From positions 1 through 32,641 of the forward strand of contig SVIZ01000020.1 of the NCBI GenBank assembly GCA_015069205.1: 32,641 bases of DNA, given 5' to 3'. Position 1 is the stretch's first letter; every line of letters begins with the position of its first letter. The DNA comes from Oscillospiraceae bacterium (lineage in GTDB: Bacteria > Bacillota > Clostridia > Saccharofermentanales > Saccharofermentanaceae). The notes beneath the pieces were generated by a model. It saw nothing but the letters and a program-made list of their open reading frames with translations. It was not told the DNA's origin and searched no databases. Shown here one piece after another: positions 8,474-15,535 of this stretch. Made by a program: the position numbers and the translations under genes.

Positions 8474-8899
8474 TCAGCCAAGCTTTTTATTGATCACAAA
8501 CTCGGCTATGAAGCACGGTATTATTCCGATCAGATAACATATGAGATCCATAGTCGAAAAGCCCGTCCCAATGATTATCCTAAGCAATTCATTGGTGATC
8601 CCAAACCTGTCGCAGAAACCCCAGAGCTGAAGAAATTCAACTGCAAACGCAAATATCAAAATGACGGCCGGAATGATGAACCACGGTGTCTTTTTATTTG
8701 GAATTATTGTCCTGACGATCGTGTATAAAAGGATTACTACCAGAACGTCGCCCAGATAGATCCTGACCCAGCCCTGTCCGAACAGGCCTATCAGGACCTC
8801 GGTGCCAAGCAGCAGAAGCGATATCAAACCATAAACAAGTCTTCTCAAATCAGTTATCCCCGTTTGCTTTTTCGCAGTCTTCGTCCGTACATTATACAC
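8474..8899 (-). CDS. DUF2809 family integral membrane protein
   Basis: 141 residues with about four membrane helices. The pattern GWVRIYLGDVLVVILLYTIVRTI, then AFAVEFLQLW, is that of DUF2809 proteins, small membrane proteins of unknown function. The start is a GTG (AGGGA about 9 nt upstream), reading MYNVRTK. A short AT-rich region with a TATAAT box for the divergent lipoprotein gene separates the two starts. It converges on the zinc-ribbon gene with a 49-nt gap in which imperfect complementary segments occur but no clear terminator. Confidence 0.75.
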   Translation of the reverse strand: MYNVRTKTAKKQTGITDLRRLVYGLISLLLLGTEVLIGLFGQGWVRIYLGDVLVVILLYTIVRTIIPNKKTPWFIIPAVILIFAFAVEFLQLWGFCDRFGITNELLRIIIGTGFSTMDLICYLIGIIPCFIAEFVINKKLG

Positions 8900-8972
8900 G
8901 GTGGCGATTCCCTAAAAATACAAATAATAATTTTTATGTATAATAACCACATTAAAACACATGGGGGATAAC

Positions 8973-9536
8973 ATGATCAGAAAGACAGTAGCAGCAATCC
9001 TGCTTGCCGGCATGACATTATCAGCATGCGCCTGCACCGCTGACACTCACGGCCCGAAAGCTACAACGGTATCCTTTGCCAATGAGTTCGTGGATTCCAC
9101 GGCCGAGGCCACGGTCCAGGAAATTGAGACCGGTGAATTCGTTGAGACTGTTACCCTTAAAGGCTCAGGAGAAGGCGAGACATATCAGTTCAGCTACGAT
9201 TCCGATATCCTTCAGTACACAGGCCAGGGCGGCAATTTCTATCTTTGCGGCAGCACCGCTACCGAATGCTATCTCCACATCATGGTCCAGAAAGATGACG
9301 GCACTTTATATGACACGACAAAAGAGTCGGTCATGGGATGGATCCTTAAGGAATTCAAGCTTAACTCCGGAAGGCGTGCATTGAGCTACGCCACCAGCGA
9401 AGATAACATATTCAACATTCTCATCGAATCCGACGGCAAATTCATCAAGGTCCGTGTGGGTACGGCAGACAAGTGGCCCTACTCAGTTGAGCAGCTTGCC
9501 AATGCGATCGACAGCGGATTCGTGACAGAAACTTAA
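8973..9536 (+). CDS. Putative lipoprotein, function unknown
   Basis: 187 residues from the second ATG (8973), which has GGGGGA 5 nt upstream; the ATG at 8961 overlaps that site and is rejected. Residues 2-18 form a lipoprotein signal peptide ending in the lipobox LSAC with Cys19, so the mature protein should be anchored outside the membrane. The rest is soluble, acidic and Thr-rich, with a likely beta-rich fold (ETYQFSYDSDILQYTG, CYLHIMVQKDDGTLY, FNILIESDGKFIKVRVG). I do not recognise a family. TATAAT lies at 8939-8944. It precedes the NUDIX gene by 124 nt, so a shared transcript is unlikely. Confidence 0.8.
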   Translation: MIRKTVAAILLAGMTLSACACTADTHGPKATTVSFANEFVDSTAEATVQEIETGEFVETVTLKGSGEGETYQFSYDSDILQYTGQGGNFYLCGSTATECYLHIMVQKDDGTLYDTTKESVMGWILKEFKLNSGRRALSYATSEDNIFNILIESDGKFIKVRVGTADKWPYSVEQLANAIDSGFVTET

Positions 9537-9597
9537 TAGAGGATTTCATTTGACATCTTCTTTTTGCAGAATACGAATTAACGAATACCTAAAACGT

Positions 9598-9632
9598 ACA
9601 GGTGTCAGCTGACCTGTCGAAAATGATACAAA
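9598..9632 (+). promoter_or_regulatory. Palindrome and extended -10 promoter upstream of the NUDIX gene
   Basis: ACAGGT-GTCAGCTG-ACCTGT (9598-9617) is an inverted repeat with a nested perfect 10-bp palindrome GTCAGCTGAC (9604-9613). It is followed by an extended -10 TGATACAAA (9624-9632). The palindrome covers the -35 position, as a repressor or activator site would. The same TGATACAA -10 form recurs at 15521 and 18695. Confidence 0.4.
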
Positions 9633-9660
9633 TCCGGAAGATGGAGATACAAGTTTATTT

Positions 9661-10044
9661 ATGAAGACGATACATGTTGTAGCCGCGATAATCAGGAAAG
9701 ACGGAAAGATCCTGGCGACCCAGCGCGGCTATGGTGAATATAAGGACGGGTGGGAATTTCCCGGCGGCAAGATAAAAGAAGGGGAGACTCCCCAGAAGGC
9801 GCTTGCCCGCGAGATCAAGGAAGAACTGAATGCCGATATCACGGTCGGAGATCTTCTCGTCACCGTAGAGCACGACTACACTGATTTCCACCTCTCGATG
9901 CAGTGTTTTTGGGCCGAGCTTAAAGACGATTCACACATCGAACTCCTTGAACACGAAGCAGCTAAGTGGCTTTCAGTGAATGAATTGGGAAGCGTTGAGT
10001 GGCTGCCTGCTGATATTAAAGTAGTTGAAGCCATAAAAGGCTGA
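9661..10044 (+). CDS. MutT-type NUDIX hydrolase
   Basis: 127 residues, typical of MutT proteins that hydrolyse oxidised nucleotides such as 8-oxo-dGTP to the monophosphate. The Nudix box spans about residues 37-60 (GGKIKEGETPQKALAREIKE, then EL), keeping the metal-binding REIKEE core; the usual Gly after EEL is Asn here. VAAIIRKDGKILATQRGYGEY and WEFPGG before it, and EHEAAKWLSVNEL after it, fit the (deoxy)nucleoside triphosphate pyrophosphohydrolase subgroup. Substrate is inferred from subgroup likeness. No good Shine-Dalgarno site lies directly before the ATG. An upstream extended -10 and palindrome may control it. Confidence 0.92.
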   Translation: MKTIHVVAAIIRKDGKILATQRGYGEYKDGWEFPGGKIKEGETPQKALAREIKEELNADITVGDLLVTVEHDYTDFHLSMQCFWAELKDDSHIELLEHEAAKWLSVNELGSVEWLPADIKVVEAIKG

Positions 10045-10115
10045 TATCACATCGCGAAAAAGGTTTTGTCTCCATATGCTGCGTTTGTAGTTTTTTCGCG
10101 CCCCTCATATTGCAG

Positions 10116-10163
10116 AAAATCACAGTAACCGTCAGGGTACACTGTGACTTTTAGTGTGATTAT
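10116..10163. repeat. Palindromic repeat copy A (AAAATCACAGTAAnnGTCA family)
   Basis: The left arm AAAATCACAGTAACCGTCA (10116-10134) pairs with the right arm ending TGTGATT (10155-10161) as 7 bp, one mismatch, 3 bp, two mismatches and 4 bp, around a 10-nt loop GGGTACACTG. Arm and loop lengths match copy B. Confidence 0.75.
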
Positions 10164-10169
10164 TTAATA

Positions 10170-10246
10170 GAGGCTCGAAAAAATCACAGTAACCGTCATA
10201 GCATACTGTGACTCTTACTGTGATTTTCTGAATTCGAAAAAGCCTC
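10170..10246. repeat. Palindromic repeat copy B, full composite hairpin
   Basis: Outer arms GAGGCT (10170-10175) and AGCCTC (10241-10246) flank a perfect 13-bp inner stem AAAATCACAGTAA / TTACTGTGATTTT (10180-10192 and 10215-10227), two mismatches, GTCA/TGAC, and a 10-nt loop TAGCATACTG. Read on the minus strand, 10203-10246 aligns over about 45 bp with the copy at 32464-32510, with few mismatches. Confidence 0.8.
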
Positions 10247-10308
10247 GCTACTGCGGCTTTTCGAAAACCTGCAGCAAACCTCGGATCCGATCTTGATTCA
10301 CAGAAAAA

Positions 10309-10350
10309 AATCAGGGACTGTCTCATCCGTTGTGAGACAGCCCCCTGATT
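10309..10350 (-). terminator. Rho-independent terminator of the Hsp20 gene
   Basis: On the minus strand AATCAGGG and CTGTCTCA pair with TGAGACAG and CCCTGATT (a small internal bulge between the two blocks, 7-nt loop), followed by TTTTTTT. It starts 24 nt after the Hsp20 stop. The plus strand lacks a comparable T-run, so the direction is clear. The core TTGTGAGACAGC recurs in the terminator at 21051. Confidence 0.88.
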
Positions 10351-10374
10351 CAAGTAATTGTTCCCTTTGCTTCA

Positions 10375-10824
10375 TTAGCCTTCGATGGCTATAGTGTTAT
10401 TTCCCGGGAGTTCCTTTAACTCCTTCTTCGGTATGCAGAGCCTTAAGACGCCGTCTTCGAATTTGGCTTTGACGTCTTCGACCTGAACGCCGTCGCCGAC
10501 ATAGAAGCTACGCTGCATTGAACCGGCATATCTTTCCTGACGGATGATCTTGCCGTGCTGGTCTTTCTTCTCGGTGTCGTGATCCTTGGTCGCGCTGATG
10601 GTCATGTAGCCGTCTTCAAGCTTGACGTTGATCTGGTCTTTCTTGAAGCCCGGAAGATCAACATCCATCTCATAATCAGTATCGGTCTCGTGGACATCGG
10701 TCTTCATGAGGTTTCTCGCGTTCTTTCCGTAAAGGTGCTTGTCGATATTGGCAAGTTCACGCTGTGTAGGTAAGCCATAAAACTCATCGAACAAATCTTC
10801 TCCAAATAATCCGGACATCAACAT
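10375..10824 (-). CDS. Hsp20/alpha-crystallin family small heat shock protein
   Basis: 149 residues from the ATG at 10824, which has AAAGGAG about 9 nt upstream; an ATG 9 nt earlier overlaps that site. Members are ATP-independent cytosolic chaperones that bind unfolding proteins. The N-terminal arm covers residues 1-40 (FGEDLFDEFYG). The alpha-crystallin domain runs from about 41 to 138: MKTDVHETDTDYEMDVDLPG, FKKDQINVKLEDGYMTISA, RQERYAGSMQRSFYVGDGV and VKAKFEDGVLRLCIPKKE, the last two being family hallmarks. Its promoter is overlapped by a CIRCE element, so control by the heat-shock repressor HrcA is likely. It ends at a strong terminator. Confidence 0.96.
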   Translation of the reverse strand: MLMSGLFGEDLFDEFYGLPTQRELANIDKHLYGKNARNLMKTDVHETDTDYEMDVDLPGFKKDQINVKLEDGYMTISATKDHDTEKKDQHGKIIRQERYAGSMQRSFYVGDGVQVEDVKAKFEDGVLRLCIPKKELKELPGNNTIAIEG

Positions 10825-10907
10825 AATAATCATCTCCTTTGATCGTTGTTATCCGAGCATTAGAGCGGAGGTCTGATCTATCGATCTTCGTTCCTTGTTC
10901 TAACTGC

Positions 10908-10935
10908 ATTATAGTCCCCTGATTAGCACTGTCAA
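10908..10935 (-). promoter_or_regulatory. Strong promoter of the Hsp20 gene
   Basis: Minus-strand TTGACA (10930-10935) and TATAAT (10908-10913), both perfect, with a 16-bp spacer. The mRNA leader is about 75 nt. The -35 box lies inside the CIRCE operator. Confidence 0.88.
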
Positions 10936-10949
10936 GGTGAGAGTGCTAA
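10923..10949. promoter_or_regulatory. CIRCE operator (HrcA binding site)
   Basis: TTAGCACTG-N9-GAGTGCTAA matches the CIRCE consensus TTAGCACTC-N9-GAGTGCTAA with one mismatch, at the innermost base of one arm. It overlaps the -35 box of the Hsp20 promoter, the classical arrangement for HrcA repression released by heat. The divergent gene at 11055 is about 105 nt away, with its -10 box well outside the site. Confidence 0.93.
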
Positions 10950-11018
10950 TTCAAATCTGAACATTTTCTGGCCCTTAATTTGTGCAGTTTTTAAGCCGCC
11001 GCTTTTCCGGAGCGGACC

Positions 11019-11024
11019 TATAAT
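11019..11024 (+). promoter_or_regulatory. -10 box of the MBL-fold gene
   Basis: TATAAT about 30 nt before the ATG at 11055. The expected spacer region holds a short inverted repeat CCGCT-N7-AGCGG (10999-11015) in place of a recognisable -35 box, which could point to activator-dependent or repressed control. Confidence 0.45.
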
Positions 11025-11054
11025 AATGGGGGTTATCAATTTTCGGGGATATTC

Positions 11055-11645
11055 ATGTTAATTAAGATCAGATACGGAAATACAAATACATTTTTTATAA
11101 AGGGCACGGGTGCGGGCCTTCTTGTTGATACTGATTTTGCAGGTACGCTGCCTGCGTTTTATAAGGCAATTAAGGCGCAGGAAATTCAGGTGTCCGATAT
11201 CACTTATCTGTTGTGCACACATCACCATCCCGATCACTGCGGACTTGCAAGTGAACTGATGGCTCAGGGCGTAAAGCTGGTCGTTATGGAACATCAACTT
11301 GGATCAGTGCACTATTCAGATCCGATTTTCGCGAGAATGCATGATCTGGAATATGTTCCGGTAGATGAGAGTAAAGCTGTCGTGCTATCTTCAGCAGAGT
11401 CCCGTTCTTTTCTCGCGAAAATGGGAATTAACGGAGAGATCATTTCCACGCCGAGCCACAGTGAAGACAGCATATGTGTCATGCTGGATGAAGGCATATG
11501 TCTTGCAGGTGATCTTGAACCATATGAATATCTTGCAGCGTATGCTGATAACGCTGCACTTAAGGCTGACTGGGACAAGGTTCTAAGTTATTCGCCAAAA
11601 CGCATCTACTATGCGCATGCTAACGAGAAGGTAATGTGTCCGTAA
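11055..11645 (+). CDS. Metallo-beta-lactamase fold hydrolase
   Basis: 196 residues, short for the superfamily. The zinc-binding motif reads THHHPDH at residues 55-61 (HxHxDH), followed by a later His in STPSHSEDS and Asp in CLAGDLEPYE, so both metal sites appear complete. The superfamily hydrolyses thioesters, phosphodiesters, lactones and others; the substrate cannot be read here. The start has GGGGA about 7 nt upstream. It diverges from Hsp20 and converges on the flavin-reductase-like gene with a 14-nt gap between stops. Confidence 0.88.
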   Translation: MLIKIRYGNTNTFFIKGTGAGLLVDTDFAGTLPAFYKAIKAQEIQVSDITYLLCTHHHPDHCGLASELMAQGVKLVVMEHQLGSVHYSDPIFARMHDLEYVPVDESKAVVLSSAESRSFLAKMGINGEIISTPSHSEDSICVMLDEGICLAGDLEPYEYLAAYADNAALKADWDKVLSYSPKRIYYAHANEKVMCP

Positions 11646-11659
11646 AGCTAATATTATGG

Positions 11660-12211
11660 TTACTTCAATGCGGCTCCATCCTTAAACGCATTACCGACTT
11701 TGTCACCCATTGCAAGATAGGCGTTGTTGCACGGGTCGAATGCGATGGGCTTAAGTTTCTTGGGGTCGATCTTGCCGTCGGTGATTACGCTCTCATCAGC
11801 TGATACATTTACGATCTCGCCGATCAGGATGCCGTCTTCAAAACTCTTTACTTTGCACTCCAACGCCATGGGAAGTTCGTCGATCAGAGGAGCATTAACG
11901 AAGGAGCTCTTTGTGGCGTGGAAGCCCGCTCTTGCGAACTTGTCGGGCACCTTGTCTGCTGATTCGATTCCGACATAGTCGCATGCAACGACCTGGTCTT
12001 CCGTGCCCATGCTGACAGTAAATGCGCCTGTAACGGCGAAGTTCTTGGTCGTCTTATGCTCGGACATGCTGATGGTTATCTCTTTGAAATCCGTCGTGAT
12101 TCCCCACGCTGCATTCATCGCATTGGGGACTCCGTTCTCATCGTAAGTGCCGACGATAAGTACCGGCTGGGGAAGCATAATGGGGTGTGCACCGAAATCA
12201 ACTCTGCTCAT
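11660..12211 (-). CDS. Flavin reductase-like / flavoredoxin family protein
   Basis: 183 residues, FMN-binding split-barrel fold. The N-terminus has the family pattern PQPVLIVGTYDENGVPNAMNAAWG, then ISMSEHKTTKNFAVTGAFTVSM, with EGxVxSxxADKV-like YVGIESADKVPDKFARAGF and ALECKVKSFEDGILIGEIV. Members bind FMN and pass electrons to partner proteins or oxygenases; the partner is not visible here. The ATG has GGAGG 7 nt upstream. It is divergent from glycerate kinase across about 100 bp. Confidence 0.9.
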   Translation of the reverse strand: MSRVDFGAHPIMLPQPVLIVGTYDENGVPNAMNAAWGITTDFKEITISMSEHKTTKNFAVTGAFTVSMGTEDQVVACDYVGIESADKVPDKFARAGFHATKSSFVNAPLIDELPMALECKVKSFEDGILIGEIVNVSADESVITDGKIDPKKLKPIAFDPCNNAYLAMGDKVGNAFKDGAALK

Positions 12212-12248
12212 ATTAAGTACCTCCGTTCATCTATACTAATGATACATT

Positions 12249-12277
12249 TTGAAAAAGAAAAACGCACATGTTATATT
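12249..12277 (+). promoter_or_regulatory. Promoter of glycerate kinase
   Basis: TTGAAA (12249-12254) and TATATT (12272-12277) with a 17-bp spacer. The predicted transcript starts about 20 nt before the GGAGG at 12304. Confidence 0.6.
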
Positions 12278-12313
12278 CCTGATGCAAGCATTTTTTCTGA
12301 TCCGGAGGTCTCC

Positions 12314-13402
12314 TTGAAAGTCGTAGTCGCAATGGATTCATTTAAAGGAAGTCTTACTTCTCTTGAGGCAGGGAACGCCGTTAAGCGCGGCATCTTAAGG
12401 TCTCACCCGGGTGCTGAAGTTACGGTGCTCCCGCTTGCTGACGGCGGCGAGGGAACCATTGATTCCATTGCTCCATATATAGGCGGCATCGCGAAAACAT
12501 TAACTGTCACAGGTCCTCTCGGAGCAAAGATAAAAGCAGATTATATATTCGATCCCAAAACAGATGCCGCATATATTGAGATGGCAAAAGCAGCGGGCCT
12601 GACCTTGATCTCACAGGAAGAGCGCAACCCCAATTTAACGACCACATATGGTGTCGGCGAGCTGATGAAAGATGCTATGGAAAACGGCGCCAAAAGACTG
12701 GTTATCTGCATCGGAGGCAGCGCCACAAATGACGGCGGGGCAGGCATGCTTCAGGCACTGGGTGCGAAGCTTACGGATAAAGACGGCAGCGATATAAAAC
12801 AGGGCGCGGCAGGTCTTAAAGATCTATGCAAAGTCGATACAACAGACCTCATCGGAAAGGATATAGACATAACGGTCGCAAGTGATGTCACCAATCCCTT
12901 GTGCGGACCTGATGGTGCAAGCCGTGTTTACGGGCCGCAGAAAGGTGCTGATGAGAAAGCCTGTATTGAAATGGATTCGTGGCTTAAAAACTTTGCGGAG
13001 ATATCAGGGTTCGATCCGTTTGAAGAGGGCACGGGTGCTGCCGGCGGAATGAGTTTTGCATTAAAGAATTTCTTCGGTGCAGAGCTTAAGTCAGGTGCGG
13101 ATATCGTGATGGAAATAACCTGTGCGGAAAAGCTTATCAGTGAAGCTGATATCGTCATAACAGGCGAGGGCAGGATGGACAGACAGACCGTGAACGGTAA
13201 AGCACCGTATAAGGTCCTTTTACTTGCAAAGAAAATGAACAAGCCCGTGTATGGGATCACGGGCCTGCTTGGGAGTGGTTATGAAGAGTGTCTTAAGGAA
13301 GGATTTGAGAGGATAGTTCCTCTCATTGTTCCAACCATGGACACAGAGGAGGCAATTAAAAGCGCTGAAGATACGGCGGCAATGCTTTTCGAAGATCTGT
13401 GA
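12314..13402 (+). CDS. glxK: Glycerate kinase (GlxK/GarK family)
   Basis: 362 residues from a TTG start with GGAGG 5 nt upstream; the longer in-frame extension back to 12056 overlaps the divergent gene and has no homology. The enzyme phosphorylates D-glycerate with ATP to a phosphoglycerate that enters glycolysis. Family blocks are clear: VVVAMDSFKGSLTSLEAGNA at the N-terminus, PLADGGEGTIDS, TYGVGELM, CIGGSATNDGGAGMLQALGA, ASDVTNPLCGPDGAS, and ADIVITGEGRMDRQT near the C-terminus. Members make 2- or 3-phosphoglycerate and I cannot tell which. It stands alone. Confidence 0.93.
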   Translation: MKVVVAMDSFKGSLTSLEAGNAVKRGILRSHPGAEVTVLPLADGGEGTIDSIAPYIGGIAKTLTVTGPLGAKIKADYIFDPKTDAAYIEMAKAAGLTLISQEERNPNLTTTYGVGELMKDAMENGAKRLVICIGGSATNDGGAGMLQALGAKLTDKDGSDIKQGAAGLKDLCKVDTTDLIGKDIDITVASDVTNPLCGPDGASRVYGPQKGADEKACIEMDSWLKNFAEISGFDPFEEGTGAAGGMSFALKNFFGAELKSGADIVMEITCAEKLISEADIVITGEGRMDRQTVNGKAPYKVLLLAKKMNKPVYGITGLLGSGYEECLKEGFERIVPLIVPTMDTEEAIKSAEDTAAMLFEDL

Positions 13403-13490
13403 TCATCCGAAAACATAGAGATAAATGTTATCTCCGTCATGTCTGACATCATATATACAAGACAGAAAATGGAAATGTTGCACTAAGCTT

Positions 13491-13853
13491 TCAGTACTTT
13501 GTGCGGATCCTCTTTTTGAAGAAAAATGAGATGAACATCGAGACCATGCCAAGCGCCAGATAGACGATTGAGTAAGAATAAAACTGCGACAGATCTTTTG
13601 ACAGATAAAGCCATATGCCGAGAAGAAAAAGCCCTGCGCATCCTAAAGGAAGATACCAGTAACCCTTGAGATTCTGTCCGGCGCAGGCGCCCATTACGAT
13701 CACATAAAGGGGATCGATCGCATAGAAAAGGATGAGGTTTACGATCATGCCGCTCATGTTATCTGAAAAAGTGACTGCGAGCCACGGCAGTCCGAGCATT
13801 ATGAGCGCAGTAGTTGCGATCCAAAGTAAAACTTTAAAGAAATAGCTCTTCAT
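13491..13853 (-). CDS. Small membrane protein, function unknown
   Basis: 120 residues with four predicted membrane helices (about 7-27, 34-56, 65-83 and 92-112) and a short basic tail KKRIRTKY on the likely cytosolic side. The start ATG has GGGGAA 11 nt upstream. I do not recognise a family. It lies alone between glycerate kinase and MazEF and is transcribed against both. Confidence 0.65.
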   Translation of the reverse strand: MKSYFFKVLLWIATTALIMLGLPWLAVTFSDNMSGMIVNLILFYAIDPLYVIVMGACAGQNLKGYWYLPLGCAGLFLLGIWLYLSKDLSQFYSYSIVYLALGMVSMFISFFFKKRIRTKY

Positions 13854-13923
13854 ATAAAACGATTCCCCGGGTTAATCAGGCTTATATTATAAAACTATCG
13901 CCCAAAGGTCAAAGGAAAAGGAC

Positions 13924-13952
13924 TTGAAATACCGGTTCATTGTGTATATACT
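13924..13952 (+). promoter_or_regulatory. Promoter of mazEF
   Basis: TTGAAA (13924-13929) and TATACT (13947-13952), spacer 17 bp. The -10 region overlaps a 12-bp-offset near-repeat (TTGTGTATA / TTTGTATAA), a possible site for MazE autoregulation (inference). Confidence 0.6.
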
Positions 13953-13982
13953 TTGTATAAACATCTCGAAGGAGGCACGAAT

Positions 13983-14228
13983 ATGACCATTACAATCCAG
14001 AAATGGGGGAACAGCCAGGGCATAAGGATCCCGAAGCATTATCTTAACGAGCTCAGCTGGTCTGAAGATGAGATGGTCGATCTTTTCATCGAAGACGGCA
14101 AGATAATAATCGAGCGCTCACGTCCGGCACAAAGGAAAAACATCGTGGAACTCTTTGAAGGCTTCAACGGAAAATACGAGCACGTTGATTTTGTATGGGA
14201 TGATTCTGAGGGTAGAGAAGCATGGTAA
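13983..14228 (+). CDS. mazE: MazE-type antitoxin (AbrB/SpoVT fold)
   Basis: 81 residues from the ATG with AAGGAGG about 8 nt upstream; an upstream ATG at 13953 overlaps the promoter and is rejected. The swapped-hairpin AbrB DNA-binding fold is seen in MTITIQKWGNSQGIRIPKHY, the standard MazE N-terminus, then VDLFIEDGKIIIER. The C-terminal part (ELFEGFNGKYEHVDFVWDD) is acidic, as expected for the toxin-binding tail. It should neutralise MazF and repress the operon. It overlaps mazF by 7 nt, so the two are co-translated. Confidence 0.93.
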   Translation: MTITIQKWGNSQGIRIPKHYLNELSWSEDEMVDLFIEDGKIIIERSRPAQRKNIVELFEGFNGKYEHVDFVWDDSEGREAW

Positions 14229-14551
14229 AGCAGGGCGATATTATCAAGGTAAGTTTTAATACTGATTCAGAACAGGAAAAGCAGGGTTCTTATCCCGCGA
14301 TAGTTATCAGCAACAATGAGTTTAACAAGCGGACGAAGCTTGCAGTCGTCTGCCCGATTACAAATACCGACAACAAGTTTCCTCTTCATGTTTCTCTTGA
14401 TTCAAGAACGAAGACAACAGGCGTGATCTTATGTGAACATTTAAGGACGCTGGATCTGAATGCGAGAAAGTGCAAAGTAGTAGAGAAAGCTCCTTCTGAC
14501 ATTTTAATGAAGGTAACTGATATCGTCACGGCAGAGATAGAGATAATCTGA
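14222..14551 (+). CDS. mazF: MazF/PemK-type toxin, mRNA interferase
   Basis: 109 residues, usual length. Family features are the N-terminal QGDIIKVSFNTD, GSYPAIVISNNEFN, the core AVVCPITNT, FPLHVSL, TTGVILCEHLRTLDL, and the C-terminal VTDIVTAEIE. The toxin cleaves RNA at short sequences. The family's catalytic Arg (usually in GxxxxRP) is not obvious in the GSYPAIV loop; a Thr before the conserved GVILCEHLRTLD is retained. The cut sequence cannot be predicted from this. It ends 8 nt before the convergent radical SAM gene. Confidence 0.93.
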   Translation: MVKQGDIIKVSFNTDSEQEKQGSYPAIVISNNEFNKRTKLAVVCPITNTDNKFPLHVSLDSRTKTTGVILCEHLRTLDLNARKCKVVEKAPSDILMKVTDIVTAEIEII

Positions 14552-14558
14552 TCCTGTA

Positions 14559-15437
14559 TCAGAGGTCAAAGATACTTATCTGATTTTTGTTCTCTGGAAA
14601 TTCCTGCATATATTCAAAGCACTTGTCCGGATCGTAAATGATGCCGTTATCTTTGCAGGTCTTTTTGAAAATCTGCATCAGCTGTTTTGAATTGGGACTT
14701 GATACCACATAGGAATTTCCATATGTGGCAATGTATTTTTGTTTGAGATAAGGGAAGTGTTTGTCGAGCGCGGCATAGAAGTATTCGCGGTCGCCTTCTC
14801 TTAATGTAAGTCCCATGTCAAAGCAGATGATACCCTTAACGCCGACACGCACGCATTCGTTCAGAATGGCCGTGATGTTTTCTTCTGTGTCGTTAATGAA
14901 GGGAAGTACCGGGGTGAGCCATACGACTGTGGGGATGCCGCGCTTCTGCATTTCTTCAAGCACTTCAACGCGTCTTTTTGTGTTGCAGACATTAGGTTCT
15001 ATTATCTTGCAGAGTTCGTCATCGTAAGTGGTGAGCGTCATCTGGACAACGCATTTAGTATCGCGGTTTATCTTATCCAGAAGATCAATGTCTTCGAGTA
15101 TCAGGTCTGACTTGGTCTGTACGGCAGCGCCGAAGCCGTGTTTATAGATTATCTCAAGACAACGCCTTGTAAGTCTTAATTCTTTCTCGCAGTGCATGTA
15201 AGGGTCAGACATTGATCCTGTCGCGATCATGCACTTATTGCGTTTGGAAGAGAGTGCTTTCTCGAGAAGTTCCGGAGCGTTCTTCTTGACTTCGATATCT
15301 TCAAAAGGATGAGTGAACTGATAGCACAGGCTCCTGCTGTCACAATAGATACAGCCGTGCGTGCAGCCACGGTATATGTTCATGCCGATCTCTTTGCCGC
15401 TGCCCTTTAATATGCCTTTTGCTTCAGTAAAATGCAT
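14559..15437 (-). CDS. SPL-family radical SAM protein
   Basis: 292 residues. The 4Fe-4S/SAM motif is RGCTHGCIYCDSRS near residues 24-37 (CxxxCxxC). ATGSMSDPYMHCEKELRLTR, FGAAVQTKSDLILEDIDLL, VVQMTLTT and VWLTPVLPFINDTEENI are typical of the COG1533 group related to spore photoproduct lyase. The true lyase has extra N-terminal parts and a conserved Cys that are not clear here, so this is probably one of the many SplB-like proteins of unknown substrate. The start ATG has AAGG just upstream and GGAGC 13 nt upstream. No sporulation genes are near. Confidence 0.88.
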   Translation of the reverse strand: MHFTEAKGILKGSGKEIGMNIYRGCTHGCIYCDSRSLCYQFTHPFEDIEVKKNAPELLEKALSSKRNKCMIATGSMSDPYMHCEKELRLTRRCLEIIYKHGFGAAVQTKSDLILEDIDLLDKINRDTKCVVQMTLTTYDDELCKIIEPNVCNTKRRVEVLEEMQKRGIPTVVWLTPVLPFINDTEENITAILNECVRVGVKGIICFDMGLTLREGDREYFYAALDKHFPYLKQKYIATYGNSYVVSSPNSKQLMQIFKKTCKDNGIIYDPDKCFEYMQEFPENKNQISIFDL

Positions 15438-15520
15438 GCCTTACAAGCTCCAAGTAAATGTTTGAAAATGAAAATGTATAATTATTCTAACATTTAGTTA
15501 ACAATAAGACATTTTTAGCG

Positions 15521-15529
15521 TGATACAAT
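15521..15529 (+). promoter_or_regulatory. Extended -10 (TGATACAAT) giving a likely leaderless mRNA
   Basis: The TGn extension and TACAAT end 6 nt before the ATG at 15536. Normal start-site spacing puts the mRNA 5' end at the A of the ATG, and no ribosome-binding site is present. A TTAACA lies 20 bp further upstream, too far for a normal -35. Confidence 0.55.
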
Positions 15530-15535
15530 CGCATT

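Larger units (their letters stand above)
10045..10304. repeat. Gene-free stretch filled with palindromic repeats
   Basis: The stretch between the NUDIX stop and the Hsp20 terminator holds no plausible gene. It contains, in order: an inverted repeat CGCGAAAAA / TTTTTCGCG with a 30-nt loop (10053-10100); two copies of a 48-bp hairpin family (listed separately); and an imperfect palindrome around TTTTCGAAAA (10251-10274) with CTGC/GCAG ends. The density of dyads in a convergent intergenic region resembles REP/BIME-type extragenic palindromes. Confidence 0.7.

Noticed and set aside
9641..9664. Seven-codon upstream ORF whose TGA overlaps the NUDIX start as ATGA
   Set aside because: The only purine-rich sequence touches the ATG directly, leaving no spacer, and the transcript probably starts at about this base. 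Likely chance.
10045..10304. CRISPR array
   Set aside because: Only two repeat copies, each palindromic and of one hairpin family, with no unique spacers of constant length and no cas genes.
12056..12313. 86-codon in-frame N-terminal extension of glycerate kinase
   Set aside because: It lies antisense to the flavin-reductase-like gene, crosses the glycerate kinase promoter, and does not resemble the family. The TTG with GGAGG fits the family start.
13418..13434. Hairpin GAGATAA-ATG-TTATCTC after glycerate kinase as a terminator
   Set aside because: The stem is AU-rich, the loop is only 3 nt, and no T-run follows.
14559..15437. True spore photoproduct lyase
   Set aside because: The radical SAM core fits the wider SPL family, but the lyase-specific N-terminal region and substrate Cys are not evident and no sporulation genes are near.
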